A stretch of 43,392 nucleotides of DNA, taken from the NCBI RefSeq assembly GCF_024295805.1, contig NZ_JANCLX010000036.1, positions 1 to 43,392 on the forward strand. The letters are read 5' to 3'. Both the position numbers and the translations under genes were made by a program. Below the pieces are notes generated by a model. The model saw only the letters and a list, made by a program, of their open reading frames with translations. It was not told the origin of the DNA and made no database searches. This document shows, piece by piece, positions 1 through 8,540 of this stretch. Numbering within the stretch: position 1 is the stretch's first letter; the number at the start of each line of letters is the position of its first letter. Source of the DNA: Streptomyces cucumeris. GTDB taxonomy: Bacteria; Actinomycetota; Actinomycetes; Streptomycetales; Streptomycetaceae.

Positions 1-1
1 C

Positions 2-127
2 AACGACGAACGCAGCGCAGCCCTGGCCGACTTCCTCCACACCTACAACTACCATCGCTGCCACACCGCACTCGGAGGTCAGCCACCGATCAACCGTGTG
101 AACAACCCTGCGGGCCAATACACCTAG
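2..127 (+). CDS. IS481-like transposase, C-terminal fragment (5' end outside window)
   Basis: The first bases are open in frame and end at TAG 125-127. The 41 residues contain FLHTYNYHRCHTALGGQPPI, which is the C-terminal end of the DDE integrase core of IS481/IS3-type transposases: the usual pattern is YNxxRPHxALGGxxP. The rest of the gene lies left of the window. No terminal inverted repeat is visible after the stop, because the stop itself overlaps the stop of the convergent permease gene. The element is therefore either truncated on this side or ends almost exactly at the transposase stop. Family membership is fairly sure; whether the copy is intact cannot be judged. Confidence 0.75.
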   Translation, partial: NDERSAALADFLHTYNYHRCHTALGGQPPINRVNNPAGQYT

Positions 128-1740
128 GACATCGCGGGCGGCGCCGTCCTGAGATGGTCGGCGCCCGAACGCACCGCCCAGAAGAACACGGCGCCCGCGA
201 GGGCGGCCACCGCCAGGGAGTCGTACGGCGCGGGGAGCCGTCCGGAGCCGCCGAACGTCCCGAGCCACGACAGCAGCGTCAGTACGGCCAGATGCAGCAC
301 CAGCCAGGCGCCGTGGCGCAGTTCCTCCCGGACCGGCACCCCGTCCGCGCCACGGCGCTGCAGCAGGAACAGCGGAACTCCGGCCAGCACCAGGGGCAGT
401 GCGAGCCGCAGGTCGTGCCAGCCCGACCAGTAGACGAACTCGGTGGCCACCACGAAGCCGACGGGGGCGATCCAGCGCACACCGGGCACCTGCCCCTCGG
501 CCCGCGGTACGCCCCGCTCGCGGTCGTGCGCCCGGAACGCGGCCACGGCCACCGCCGAGGCGGCGTAGATGAGCAGATACATGTCCCCCATCACGCTCAC
601 GATGTCCTGCCAGCCACCGAACGGCAGCATGAAGACCACGATGACCACGAGGTTGAGCACCAGGGCCCGGTGAGCCATCCCGGACCGCGGGTCGATCCGC
701 ATGAAGAAGCGCGGCAGCAGCCCGTTCTTGGCCAGGGCGTAGGTGTGCCGGGCGTCGATGGCCACTCCCACATAGGCCGAACCGCCGGGTGAGACCACCG
801 CGTCCGCGTAGAGCAGGGTGGCCAGCCAGTGCAGGTTGAGCACCAGCGCGAGCTGTCCGAAGGGCGACTCGAAGTTGACCCCCTGCCAACCGTGGGCCAG
901 CAGCGACTCCGGCACCGCGTAGAGGAAGGCCAGCTGGAGCCCGAGGTAGACCAGGACGGCGAGGCCGATCCCGGTGAGCACCGCGGCCGGTACGGTGCGC
1001 CGCGGGTTGCGGGCCTCGCCGGAGAAGTCCAGCGGGGCCTGGAAGCCGTTGACGGAGTACACGATGCCGCCACCGGCGAGCGCGGTCAGACACGCCGCAT
1101 AGCCGTAGGGCGCGAAGCCGCCGTGGTCGGTGAGACGTCCGCCGTGGGTGCCGGAGAGGAACAGCGCGACGATGGTGACGACGGGCACGACCACCTTGAA
1201 CACCGACACCAGGTTGTTCATCCGGGCGAATATCCGCACCGCGAACCAGTTGAGCGCCGTCAGCAGCACGCTCAGCGCGACGGCCACGCCGAGGCCCGAG
1301 GCGGTGAGCCTGCCGTGGTCGTACAGACCCGGTACGTAATGGGCGGCGTACTGCATGATGGCGCTGATCTCGGCCGCCGTGCCGCCCACCGACAGCACCA
1401 CGGACCAGCCGATCATCGTGCCGACCAGCCGTCCGCTCGCGTACAGCGGCCAGCGCACGGTGCCGCCGCCCTCCGGGCGGGTGGCTCCCAGCTCCACCAT
1501 GACCAGGGCGATCAGTGCGCACAGCACACCCGCCGCCACCCAGGACAGCAGGGCGGCGGGCCCGGCCTCCTGGGCCGCGTACATGGCCGCGAACAGCCAG
1601 CCGGAGCCGAGGATGTTGGAGAAGCCGATCGCGGTCAGTCCCCAGAATCCGAGGTCCTTCTGGAGTCTGCGCTCCTCGGCGAGGACCGCCGGGGCGGCGA
1701 GGGACTCCTCCGCCGGATGGTGCTGCGGCACGTGGTACAT
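124..1740 (-). CDS. APC superfamily amino acid permease
   Basis: A 538-residue integral membrane protein of the amino acid-polyamine-organocation family, probably importing an amino acid by proton symport; the substrate is not predictable. The first segment (LGFWGLTAIGFSNILGSGWLF) is the typical APC TM1 with the unwound GSG turn. About twelve hydrophobic segments follow, and the loop ALAKNGLLPRFF is the conserved APC cytoplasmic motif. The start was placed at the ATG ending at 1740. A GAGGAG directly abuts that ATG, so a GTG three codons downstream (1731), at better spacing, is a real alternative. The longer upstream reading is Pro/Arg-rich and unlikely. The gene lies 123 bp downstream of melC2 on the same strand and converges on the transposase fragment, sharing CTAG at 124-127 with its stop. 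Confidence 0.88.
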   Translation of the reverse strand: MYHVPQHHPAEESLAAPAVLAEERRLQKDLGFWGLTAIGFSNILGSGWLFAAMYAAQEAGPAALLSWVAAGVLCALIALVMVELGATRPEGGGTVRWPLYASGRLVGTMIGWSVVLSVGGTAAEISAIMQYAAHYVPGLYDHGRLTASGLGVAVALSVLLTALNWFAVRIFARMNNLVSVFKVVVPVVTIVALFLSGTHGGRLTDHGGFAPYGYAACLTALAGGGIVYSVNGFQAPLDFSGEARNPRRTVPAAVLTGIGLAVLVYLGLQLAFLYAVPESLLAHGWQGVNFESPFGQLALVLNLHWLATLLYADAVVSPGGSAYVGVAIDARHTYALAKNGLLPRFFMRIDPRSGMAHRALVLNLVVIVVFMLPFGGWQDIVSVMGDMYLLIYAASAVAVAAFRAHDRERGVPRAEGQVPGVRWIAPVGFVVATEFVYWSGWHDLRLALPLVLAGVPLFLLQRRGADGVPVREELRHGAWLVLHLAVLTLLSWLGTFGGSGRLPAPYDSLAVAALAGAVFFWAVRSGADHLRTAPPAMS

Positions 1741-1863
1741 CTCCTCGGGTGGTGCGGAACTTGCGCGTGCCCAGCGTGCCACGCCACCGCCCGGGGCCGG
1801 GCCGCACGGGCCCGGTCCCCGGTGTCGCACCGCCGTCGGCCGACCCGGTCAGTCATGCACCTG

Positions 1864-2682
1864 TCATGCGTAGGTGTAGAACCGGGTGTGGTCCAGCATG
1901 TCGGCCGGGGTGACGTCGTTCCACGGCTTCATGGTGTCGTTCAGGGCGACGACGTTCGTGGTGCCGGTGGTCGGCAGATATCCCGACCGGGGGTGCAGCC
2001 GCTGCCAGTCGGCCCACAGCTTGTCGATGAAACAGTGGTGCAGCCAGAACACCGGATCGTTGGGGGACGCCCCGGTGGTCATCTGACCGCCGACCCAGAC
2101 GTGCACCCGGTTGTGCAGATTGGGGCCGCGCCAGCCCTCCACGTTGTTGCGGAAACTGTCGGAGGAGCTGTTCCAGGGAGCGGCGTCGTAGGTGGTCATG
2201 GCGAGCACCCGGTCCACCTCGGCGCGGGTGGGCAGATCGCGGACCCCGGCGCCGAGCGCACGGCGCAGGAAGGTCCGGCCGTCCACGCGTATGTTCATCG
2301 GCCACTTGCCGCTGCCGAAGGCGAACTGCCCGCTGGTCACCCGGCCGTCACCGCTGCGTCCGTCGCCGCCGAGGAAGTCCTCGGCCCACAGCGAGCTGCG
2401 GGGCGAACGGTCCACGGTCCAGTCCCAGTAGGGCAGGGTGACCGACGGGGTGACGCTCTGCAGTGCCTCCTCGAACTGCAGCAGGAACTTGCGGTGCCAG
2501 GGCAGGAAGGACGGCGAACGGTGGCCGGTCCGCTCCCCGTTGTCGGTGTCGGACATGATGAAGGCGTTGTGGGTGCTGATGAACTCGTCGTAGCGGCCGG
2601 TGCGCTTGAGCTCCAGGATGGCGTCGACGAAGTCGCGCTTCTCGGTGGCGGTGAGGTTCGCCTGGTTCTTCCGGACTGCCAT
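1864..2682 (-). CDS. melC2: Tyrosinase (monophenol monooxygenase) MelC2
   Basis: A 272-residue type-3 copper enzyme that oxidises tyrosine/DOPA to quinones for melanin, acting outside the cell after co-export with MelC1. All six copper ligands are visible: H38, H54 and H63 for CuA (in STHN, TGHRSP and LPWHRKF) and H190, H194 and H216 for CuB (in LHNRVHVWVGG and FWLHHCFID). The length equals that of classical Streptomyces MelC2 proteins (about 273). The protein has no signal peptide of its own, as expected, because it rides on the Tat leader of MelC1. The ATG at 2682 has GAGGAG ten bases upstream. It lies 47 bp downstream of melC1 in the normal melC operon order. Confidence 0.97.
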   Translation of the reverse strand: MAVRKNQANLTATEKRDFVDAILELKRTGRYDEFISTHNAFIMSDTDNGERTGHRSPSFLPWHRKFLLQFEEALQSVTPSVTLPYWDWTVDRSPRSSLWAEDFLGGDGRSGDGRVTSGQFAFGSGKWPMNIRVDGRTFLRRALGAGVRDLPTRAEVDRVLAMTTYDAAPWNSSSDSFRNNVEGWRGPNLHNRVHVWVGGQMTTGASPNDPVFWLHHCFIDKLWADWQRLHPRSGYLPTTGTTNVVALNDTMKPWNDVTPADMLDHTRFYTYA

Positions 2683-2729
2683 GGGTCGGGGACTCCTCGG
2701 GAGGTGGGGGGATACCGGGCTGGTGGATC

Positions 2730-3170
2730 TCAGCCGGTCACCACGGGGACCAGGTCGGCGCCGTTGAGTTCGCGTACGGCCGCGCGGGCCACGCCCCGCG
2801 GCGAGGTGAACGTCTCGTAGTGGTTCACCACACTCACCCAGCTGCCGTTCGCGTTCTCCATGACGTGCAGGTCGTCGTTGTCGATCCGGACGACGAACCC
2901 CATGCCCTCGTGCGGACCGTCATGGCCGCCGTGACCGCCGTGACCGCCCTCCTCCGGCCAGCCCTCGATATGGCGGCCCTCATAGATCTCGTCGAAGGGC
3001 TCGGGCATCTCGTGGCCCGCGGGTCCATGTGCCCTCGGGTGGTCCTTGTCGGCGGCGGGACGGGCGTGGGCGGCCGGGGCGGCGGCCACGGCGGCCGGTC
3101 CGGCGAGCACCGCTCCGGCCAGGCCCGCCGCACCGCGGTGCAGCACCAGGCGCCGGGAGGGACGCGACAT
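2730..3170 (-). CDS. melC1: Tyrosinase co-factor (copper-transfer caddie protein) MelC1
   Basis: A 146-residue secreted helper that binds apo-tyrosinase, delivers copper and supplies the export signal. The N-terminus, MSRPSRRLVLHRGAAGLAGA, is a twin-arginine leader (R6R7) followed by an Ala-rich h-region and an AHA-type cleavage site near residue 36. A His-rich stretch (about residues 77-87, GHGGHGGHDGPH) precedes the conserved core GFVVRIDNDDLHVMENANGSW. NHYETF places Tyr118 where the caddie tyrosine that docks into the tyrosinase active site is expected. The start was set at ATG 3170, which has GGAG seven bases upstream; the longer open frame to 3320 lacks both a ribosome site and MelC1 homology. 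It is the first gene of the melC operon. Confidence 0.95.
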   Translation of the reverse strand: MSRPSRRLVLHRGAAGLAGAVLAGPAAVAAAPAAHARPAADKDHPRAHGPAGHEMPEPFDEIYEGRHIEGWPEEGGHGGHGGHDGPHEGMGFVVRIDNDDLHVMENANGSWVSVVNHYETFTSPRGVARAAVRELNGADLVPVVTG

Positions 3171-3663
3171 GGGTCGACTCCTGTCTTTCGGCTTCGTTGG
3201 GGGTCGGGCCGTGATCAGGCCCGCGCCGCCACATGCTGGCAGGGTCGAACGGATCATCAAGTCGAGGTGGTTTTCGGAGCAACGAACGAGACAACCGCCC
3301 TCGGAAGGTGCAGTGTTCAACGGCGGATGATCACAGCGGCACTCGTCACCCGCCGTTACGGAACAGGATATTCCGCGTTCTGGGATCGTTCCCGACCGCT
3401 GATCCTTTTGCTGTGCCGTGGTAACCGTGAATCAGCCCACGGTCATAACTCGGCGCAATCACAGGGGCTTTCGGACACCGGCGGGTTTGCCCCCGCACAC
3501 CCCGGCAAGGGTTCCTCACGAGGGACGACACCCGCATCCGGCCGTGCCACGGCGGTGCCGCGCGTCCTCAAACACAACGCTAGGGATTTCCATCGAGACT
3601 CCTGCGGCGGCCCCCTGACCAGGTTGGCCGAATCTCATGGACCCCCTGTCCGACGGGCCACCG
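3171..3663. other. Intergenic region upstream of melC1 and downstream of the LAL regulator
   Basis: A 493-bp gap that should contain the melC promoter (minus strand). No convincing -35/-10 pair could be fixed. A 6-bp inverted repeat (ACCGTG 3424-3429 / CACGGT 3438-3443, 8-nt loop) and a short dyad, GGAACAGGATATTCC (3360-3374), are visible but unassigned. The region is less GC-rich than its surroundings around 3300-3470, as promoters often are. Open frames crossing it lack ribosome sites and recognisable protein character. Confidence 0.5.
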
Positions 3664-6561
3664 TCACTGGCCGGAAGCCCGGTCACCCAGGTGCTGACCG
3701 GTCGACAGCAGGGCTTCGCCGAAGCACAGCGACAGCTGATTGCGCGAAGTGATACCCAGTTTCGGGAACACCTTGTAGAGGTGGTAGCCGACGGTCCGCG
3801 GGCTGAGGAAGAGCCGGGCCGCGATCTCCCCGTTGGTCATCCCCTGGGCGGCCAGCCGCGCGACCTGGAGCTCGCGCGCGGTGAGCAGTGTGTCCGGTGC
3901 GGGCGCCCCGGACGGTGTGGAGGATCCGGACGGTGTGGACGGCGCCGGCCGCGCGGACGGCGATACCACCTCCCCGGACACCACCGAGGCGGGCCGGGCG
4001 GCCCGGATCCCCGTCCCCCGAACCCCCGCCGCCCGGAGCTCGGCGTGGGCCAGTTCGGCCCACGGCACGGCTCCGGCGGTGCGCAGCCGTTCCTCGGCCC
4101 GGCGCAGCTGTTCCCGGGCGTCTTTGACGCGGTGGCGCCTGCGCAGCCATTCCCCGTGCAGCAGTTGGGTCCTGCCAAGTTCGAACACCGACAGCCCGGC
4201 GGCCCGTTGGGCCCGGTGGAACAGGGCATCGGCTTCGGCGTCGGGGGCCAGCAGGGCGCGGCAGCGCTGGAGCGCCGCGTGCAGTTGGGTGGCCTCGTCG
4301 GGCACACCCTGGCGTTCGAAGCGGTGCAGCGCCTCGCGCGCCCGGTCCGGTTCACCGGAGCGCACCAGGGCTTCGATCAGATCGGGGTAGGCCAACCAGC
4401 TGATCATGAAGTGGAAACGCGGGCTGTCGGCCGCCGTGACCTCGGCCAGGATGTGTGCCGCGCGGTCGGGCCGCCCGTCGGACAGCGCCTGGAGCCCCAG
4501 CGCCCAGTACGCGAACGCCGCCGCCGAGGGGATGCGGTGGGGTTCGGCGATGTCGAGCGCCTCCCGTACCAGCCGGTCGCAGCCGTGGCCGTCACCGGTG
4601 ACGGCGGCGAGCCAGGCCAGCAGGGCGCGCAGATGGCTCGCCGGGCCGAGCTGCCGGGTCTCGTCGGCCAGGGAGACGCCTTCGGTGCCCAGGGCGATGG
4701 CATCCGTCCAGCGGCCGGTGACCAGGTGCAGCGTGGCCATCGGCGCGAGCAGCATCGGCAGCGCCCCGGCCGAACCGTCCCGGTGCAGGGTGTCGAGGGT
4801 CCGCTGGTAGGCGTCCAGGACGGTGTCCGTGACCCCCACCAGATAGGGCAGGAAGGTGGGCGGGCCGGCCCAGGGCATCACGCTGGTGCGCGGCAGACAG
4901 CTCAGCGGGGCGGCCTGGTGGAGGTCGCTGTAGGAGGTGCGGTAGGGCGTCGGCCCGTCGGTGGCCGCCGCGTTCGCCAGCCCGCTGAGATAGCGGCAGC
5001 GCTCGGCCATCCGCCGGGACACCGTGGCCTCGGGGTCGGGACAGTCCCGCGCGAGACGTTCCAGCAGCTCGGCGACGTCGTCGAGCCGGACCGGGTCACC
5101 GGCGATCCACGCCGAGCGCGCCGCCATCGTCAGGGTCTCGCGGGCCAGTTCGGGGTCGGAGTCGAGTACCAGCCGGGCGCCGTCCAGCAGCGTGGCGCAG
5201 GCCACGGCGGGGTCGCTGGAGGCATGGGTGATGGCGCCGCGCAACTGGGCGAGCCGGGCGCGCAGCCCGGGGGTGTCCGCCAGGGGTTCGGCCTGGCGCA
5301 GCAGCAGCTCCGCCTGGTGGTGTTCGGCGGCGGTCCAGGCGCATTCGGCGGCGTCGATCAGCCAGCGGGACCGGTGACGCGGTTCCGGGGTGAGCGCGGC
5401 GGCGCGGCGCAGGGCGCGGGCGGCGGTGGCCGCGTCACCGGTGTGCCGCACCCGCCGGGCCAGGGTGACCAGAGAGCGGGCGAGTTCCTCGTCCGGTCCG
5501 GTGACGGCGGCCGCCCGGTGCCAGATCCGCTGGTCCTCGTCCTGGACGGCGCGGGCCAGGGCGAGATGGGCGGCGCGGCGGCGGTCGGGGGCGGCGCCCT
5601 GGTAGATCACCGAGCGGTAGAGCGGGTGCCGGTAGCGGACGGACTGCTGGTTCATGGTGAGCAGCCGGGCGGAGGCGGCCTGGTGCAGGACGTTCAGGGC
5701 CCGGTCGGCGTGGTCGGCGGCGGCCAGGATGGTGGTGAGGGACCCCGTGGGTTCGGCCGCGGCCAGCAACAGGACCCCGGACTCCTCGGCGAGCAGGGGT
5801 TCGGCGCTGTGCGGGAGGACGCGGTGCAGCCGTTTGGTGAGCGGAAGGCCGTCGGTCAGCGGGGCGGCGCCGCGCAGCTGGTCCCGGCTCAGGGCGGAGC
5901 ACAGTTCGGTCAGCGCCAGCGGATTGCCTTCGGCCTCCCGCAGGAGTAACTCCCGTACGGCCGGGGTCGTTTCAGGGGCCAGATCGGTGAGCAGGCGCTC
6001 CGCGGCCGGGGTGTCCAGGGGCCGCAGCGTGAGGTCGGGTACGCCGGGCGCCTGGAAGGACGAGCCGTCGCGGACGGCGAGGACCATCGCCACGCCTTCG
6101 GGTCCGAGTCTGCGGGCCACGAATCCGAGGGTGTCCGCGGACGCGGCGTCAATCCACTGGGCATCGTCCACCAGGAGCAGCAGCGGTGTCTCCTGGGCCG
6201 CCTCCGACAGCAGGGTGAGCGCGGCGAGCGCGGTGAGGAAGGTGTCGGGTGGTGTGGTGTCCATCCCGAACGCCGAGCGCAGCGCGGCGCGTTGGGGCGG
6301 CGGCAGCCGCCCCTCGAACCGCATGAGCGGCCGCAGCACCTGGTGCAGTCCGGCGAACGGCAGCGCCGCCTCACTGCGCGCCCCCATCGCCCAGAGCACC
6401 CGCAGACCGTCGGCGGATCCCTCGGCCAGATCGCTCAGCAGGGCGCTCTTGCCGGTGCCCGCCGCGCCGCGCAGGAGGAGGGCCGTGCTGTGGCCGTCAC
6501 GCGCGGCGGCCGCCATCGCGGCCAGGGTGCGCTGTTCATCCGCCCGTCCGACGACCGGCAT
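3664..6561 (-). CDS. LAL-family LuxR transcriptional regulator (AAA ATPase + LuxR HTH)
   Basis: A 965-residue regulator of the large ATP-binding LuxR (MalT/LAL) type, usually pathway-specific activators of secondary-metabolite clusters. At the N-terminus lie Walker A GAAGTGKS (residues 32-39) and Walker B LLLLVDDAQWID (D132/D133). A long helical repeat region follows. The C-terminal LuxR helix-turn-helix occupies about residues 892-950, with LTARELQVARLAAQGMTN and the recognition-helix region LSPRTVGYHL. The start ATG at 6561 has GGGAGG eight bases upstream; the upstream extension to 6816 is Arg/Pro-rich and non-homologous. It is transcribed divergently from the nucleoside-type operon at 6885, with direct repeats in the shared intergenic region, so it is the probable cluster-situated activator. 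That role is inferred from position. Confidence 0.92.
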   Translation of the reverse strand: MPVVGRADEQRTLAAMAAAARDGHSTALLLRGAAGTGKSALLSDLAEGSADGLRVLWAMGARSEAALPFAGLHQVLRPLMRFEGRLPPPQRAALRSAFGMDTTPPDTFLTALAALTLLSEAAQETPLLLLVDDAQWIDAASADTLGFVARRLGPEGVAMVLAVRDGSSFQAPGVPDLTLRPLDTPAAERLLTDLAPETTPAVRELLLREAEGNPLALTELCSALSRDQLRGAAPLTDGLPLTKRLHRVLPHSAEPLLAEESGVLLLAAAEPTGSLTTILAAADHADRALNVLHQAASARLLTMNQQSVRYRHPLYRSVIYQGAAPDRRRAAHLALARAVQDEDQRIWHRAAAVTGPDEELARSLVTLARRVRHTGDAATAARALRRAAALTPEPRHRSRWLIDAAECAWTAAEHHQAELLLRQAEPLADTPGLRARLAQLRGAITHASSDPAVACATLLDGARLVLDSDPELARETLTMAARSAWIAGDPVRLDDVAELLERLARDCPDPEATVSRRMAERCRYLSGLANAAATDGPTPYRTSYSDLHQAAPLSCLPRTSVMPWAGPPTFLPYLVGVTDTVLDAYQRTLDTLHRDGSAGALPMLLAPMATLHLVTGRWTDAIALGTEGVSLADETRQLGPASHLRALLAWLAAVTGDGHGCDRLVREALDIAEPHRIPSAAAFAYWALGLQALSDGRPDRAAHILAEVTAADSPRFHFMISWLAYPDLIEALVRSGEPDRAREALHRFERQGVPDEATQLHAALQRCRALLAPDAEADALFHRAQRAAGLSVFELGRTQLLHGEWLRRRHRVKDAREQLRRAEERLRTAGAVPWAELAHAELRAAGVRGTGIRAARPASVVSGEVVSPSARPAPSTPSGSSTPSGAPAPDTLLTARELQVARLAAQGMTNGEIAARLFLSPRTVGYHLYKVFPKLGITSRNQLSLCFGEALLSTGQHLGDRASGQ

Positions 6562-6884
6562 ACGAGGTCCTCCCTGTGTCGAGACCCCCGTCGGCTCACG
6601 GATCACCTTCACCGAACGCCCGGTGTGGATCCAGCGCATGGGGGCCGGTTTCGGACGGCCCCGCGGAGCACCCCCAGTCGGACGACGGATGCGACGGGGG
6701 TGGCCGTCCGGCCGGACGACTGATAGGGGCGCCGGTCCGGCGCAGTCGAACGACAGATGCCCGCGGCGGCGGCCGCGTCGCAGTCTTGCCGGGAGGGTCC
6801 CGCGCTGACGTGCCACCGAGTGCGAACGACGTGTGCCGACGCAGGAACCGCCTCTCCGTTGTTCGCCGGACGTGGACGGGAGTT
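6562..6884. promoter_or_regulatory. Divergent promoter region between LAL regulator and biosynthetic operon
   Basis: A 323-bp gap between two divergent starts, so it must carry promoters in both directions. It holds three direct repeats at 34-bp spacing (6675-6760, listed separately). A further loose copy of the core, CGAACGAC, lies at 6823-6830. No unambiguous -35/-10 boxes were identified. GGGAG just before ATG 6885 is the likely ribosome site of the operon's first gene. Confidence 0.6.
6675..6760. repeat. Three 18-bp direct repeats at exact 34-bp period
   Basis: Copies start at 6675 (CAGTCGGACGACGGATGC), 6709 (CGGCCGGACGACTGATAG) and 6743 (CAGTCGAACGACAGATGC). Copies 1 and 3 match at 16 of 18 bases, and copies 1 and 2 at 13 of 18. 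The shared core is CGRACGACNGAT. The period is exactly 34 bp between each pair. Placement between the LAL gene and the operon it probably controls suggests activator binding sites; this is inference. Confidence 0.6.
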
Positions 6885-8540
6885 ATGTCACTATCCGAAG
6901 TCGCACCGAGTCATCCGCTGGAGACCCCCGGTGCTCCCCCTCCCCCCGCCGTGGGTCCCTACGAGGTGCTGGACGGCCCGTTGGACGGCGCCGAACTGCT
7001 CGACGCGATACGTACGGTCCTCGGCCGGCAGGAGGCGTCCGGGGACGCGCCGGTGCTCGTCTCCCGGGGCCCGGACGACCATGTGGTGAGCGTGGCCGGG
7101 GCCCGGTTGGAGATCCGCAGCCGGCCGCTGCCGGACGGTCCGCCCGGCACGCTCGACCCGGTCCTGCCCGCCCCGCCCCGGCGACGGGTGCTGGTGAGCG
7201 CCACATCCACCGCCGGACCACTGCCGGAGCGGGCCGGGGAGCTGTACGCCGCGCTGGTCGCGGAGATCGGGCTGCGGGCGCGCTGCTACACCGCCGCCGA
7301 GATCCGGTCCATCCGGAACGGGCTGCCGCTGGTCGAACGCTACGCCACCCCCGAACCCGCGCTCACCGGCTGGGCGCTGGTCTTCCGGGACCACTACGTG
7401 GAGAACAGCGTCGGCTTCCTGCTCGCCATGGAGCGCGCGGGACTGCCACGGGAGTGGATCTACGCGCTCTCCAAGGGCGACCGCACCCAGCACCGGGACC
7501 GGGTGCACGCCTGGTTCGTCCGCCACGGCTACCGCAGTGACACCCTCGACAACTCGGTGATCAACGGCACCGCCGACGGCACCGCCCTGGCCCACGCCCG
7601 GAGGGTCAACGAGCGGGTGAGCGCCTTCGTGGGCCGGGCGCACGCCGAGGGCCGCCGGGTGCTGGTCATCGACGACGGAGGGCTGCTCGCGCAGGGCTAC
7701 GGCTCCGACGACCCGTTCCTGGAACACGTCGACGCGGCCGTCGAACTCACCGTCAGCGGGCTGAAGCGCATCGCCGGGGCGCCCGGCAAGCTGACCATCC
7801 CGGTGTTCAACATGGCCCGCTCGCAGGTGAAGACGGAGCTGGGCTACAACGAGATCGCCGATTCGTGCGTGCGCAGACTGCGCGCCATCATCCCGGGCGA
7901 GAAGTTCATCGGCCGCCATGTGCTGCTGCTGGGCTACGGCACCCTGGGCTCCCGTACGGCGCACGCGCTGCGCGCCCTGGGCTGCCGGGTGGGCGTGGTG
8001 GACACCGACGTCCTCACTCTCATCACCGCCGCCGAGGACGGCTTCGAGACCTACCGCTCCACGGCCGAGGCCCTGACCCACCGCCGTCCGTTCCTCATCA
8101 TGGGCGGCACCGGTGAACTCGCGGTCACCCCGGCTGATCTGCCGCTGCTGCCGGACGGGGTGTTCCTCGCGGGCTTCGCCACCAAGGACTTCAGCCTCCT
8201 GGCCGACGGCCACGCCGACGCCCGGGAGACCGTGATCCCCCATGTGGGACTGCACTACGCGCTGCCGTCGGGGAAGTCGGTGACCGTCCTGGGCGACGGA
8301 CGTTCGCTGAACCTCTTCGAGTACGAGGGGATCGCCAACCGCGGCTACGACGCCTACCGCGCCGGCACGCTGCTCGCGGCGAAGCGGCTCTGCCGCGACC
8401 TGGACGCGTTCCCGCCGGGTGTGCACCTGGATCCGGTGAACCGGGCGATCGACGAGGCGGGGCTGTTCACGGCCTACTACGACCGGTACCTCTGCGGGAC
8501 CGCGCAGCCGCCGAGCGAGGTGGCCGGCCATGCCCGGTAG
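6885..8540 (+). CDS. S-adenosylhomocysteine hydrolase-like NAD-dependent enzyme (herbicidin-type core enzyme candidate)
   Basis: A 551-residue protein. Its second half resembles the NAD-binding and catalytic core of adenosylhomocysteinase: GKLTIPVFNMARSQVKTELGYNEIADS aligns with the catalytic Lys/Asp/Asn region (in SAHH, GKLLIPAIN..SKFDN), followed by the Rossmann motif GYGTLG (G350, G352, G355). SAHH oxidises C3' of a nucleoside transiently. The N-terminal half is divergent, and the canonical C-terminal tail with the K-x-D-x-Y-R type NAD-contacting residues is missing, so it is unlikely to be a housekeeping SAHH. From memory, a SAHH-like enzyme initiates C5'-glycosylation of an adenine nucleotide in herbicidin biosynthesis, and this gene fits that role. 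The start ATG 6885 has GGGAG just upstream. It overlaps the next gene by 11 nt. Confidence 0.75.
   Translation: MSLSEVAPSHPLETPGAPPPPAVGPYEVLDGPLDGAELLDAIRTVLGRQEASGDAPVLVSRGPDDHVVSVAGARLEIRSRPLPDGPPGTLDPVLPAPPRRRVLVSATSTAGPLPERAGELYAALVAEIGLRARCYTAAEIRSIRNGLPLVERYATPEPALTGWALVFRDHYVENSVGFLLAMERAGLPREWIYALSKGDRTQHRDRVHAWFVRHGYRSDTLDNSVINGTADGTALAHARRVNERVSAFVGRAHAEGRRVLVIDDGGLLAQGYGSDDPFLEHVDAAVELTVSGLKRIAGAPGKLTIPVFNMARSQVKTELGYNEIADSCVRRLRAIIPGEKFIGRHVLLLGYGTLGSRTAHALRALGCRVGVVDTDVLTLITAAEDGFETYRSTAEALTHRRPFLIMGGTGELAVTPADLPLLPDGVFLAGFATKDFSLLADGHADARETVIPHVGLHYALPSGKSVTVLGDGRSLNLFEYEGIANRGYDAYRAGTLLAAKRLCRDLDAFPPGVHLDPVNRAIDEAGLFTAYYDRYLCGTAQPPSEVAGHAR

Noticed and set aside
829..2820. Long 663-codon plus-strand open frame
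   Set aside because: It is antisense to the permease and melC2, has Gln/Gly/His/Arg-rich composition typical of a GC-rich shadow, and shows no domain.
3424..3443. ACCGTG/CACGGT inverted repeat upstream of melC1 as regulatory site
   Set aside because: Six-base arms are too weak by themselves and no promoter could be aligned with them; kept only as a note in the intergenic entry.
3637..5949. 770-codon plus-strand open frame over the LAL gene
   Set aside because: The antisense frame mirrors the codon bias of the real LAL gene; its product is low-complexity Gly/Gln/Arg with no motif.
6675..6760. 34-bp spaced repeats as a CRISPR array or iteron origin
   Set aside because: There are only three short imperfect units, no uniform repeat-spacer structure, and no replication or cas genes.
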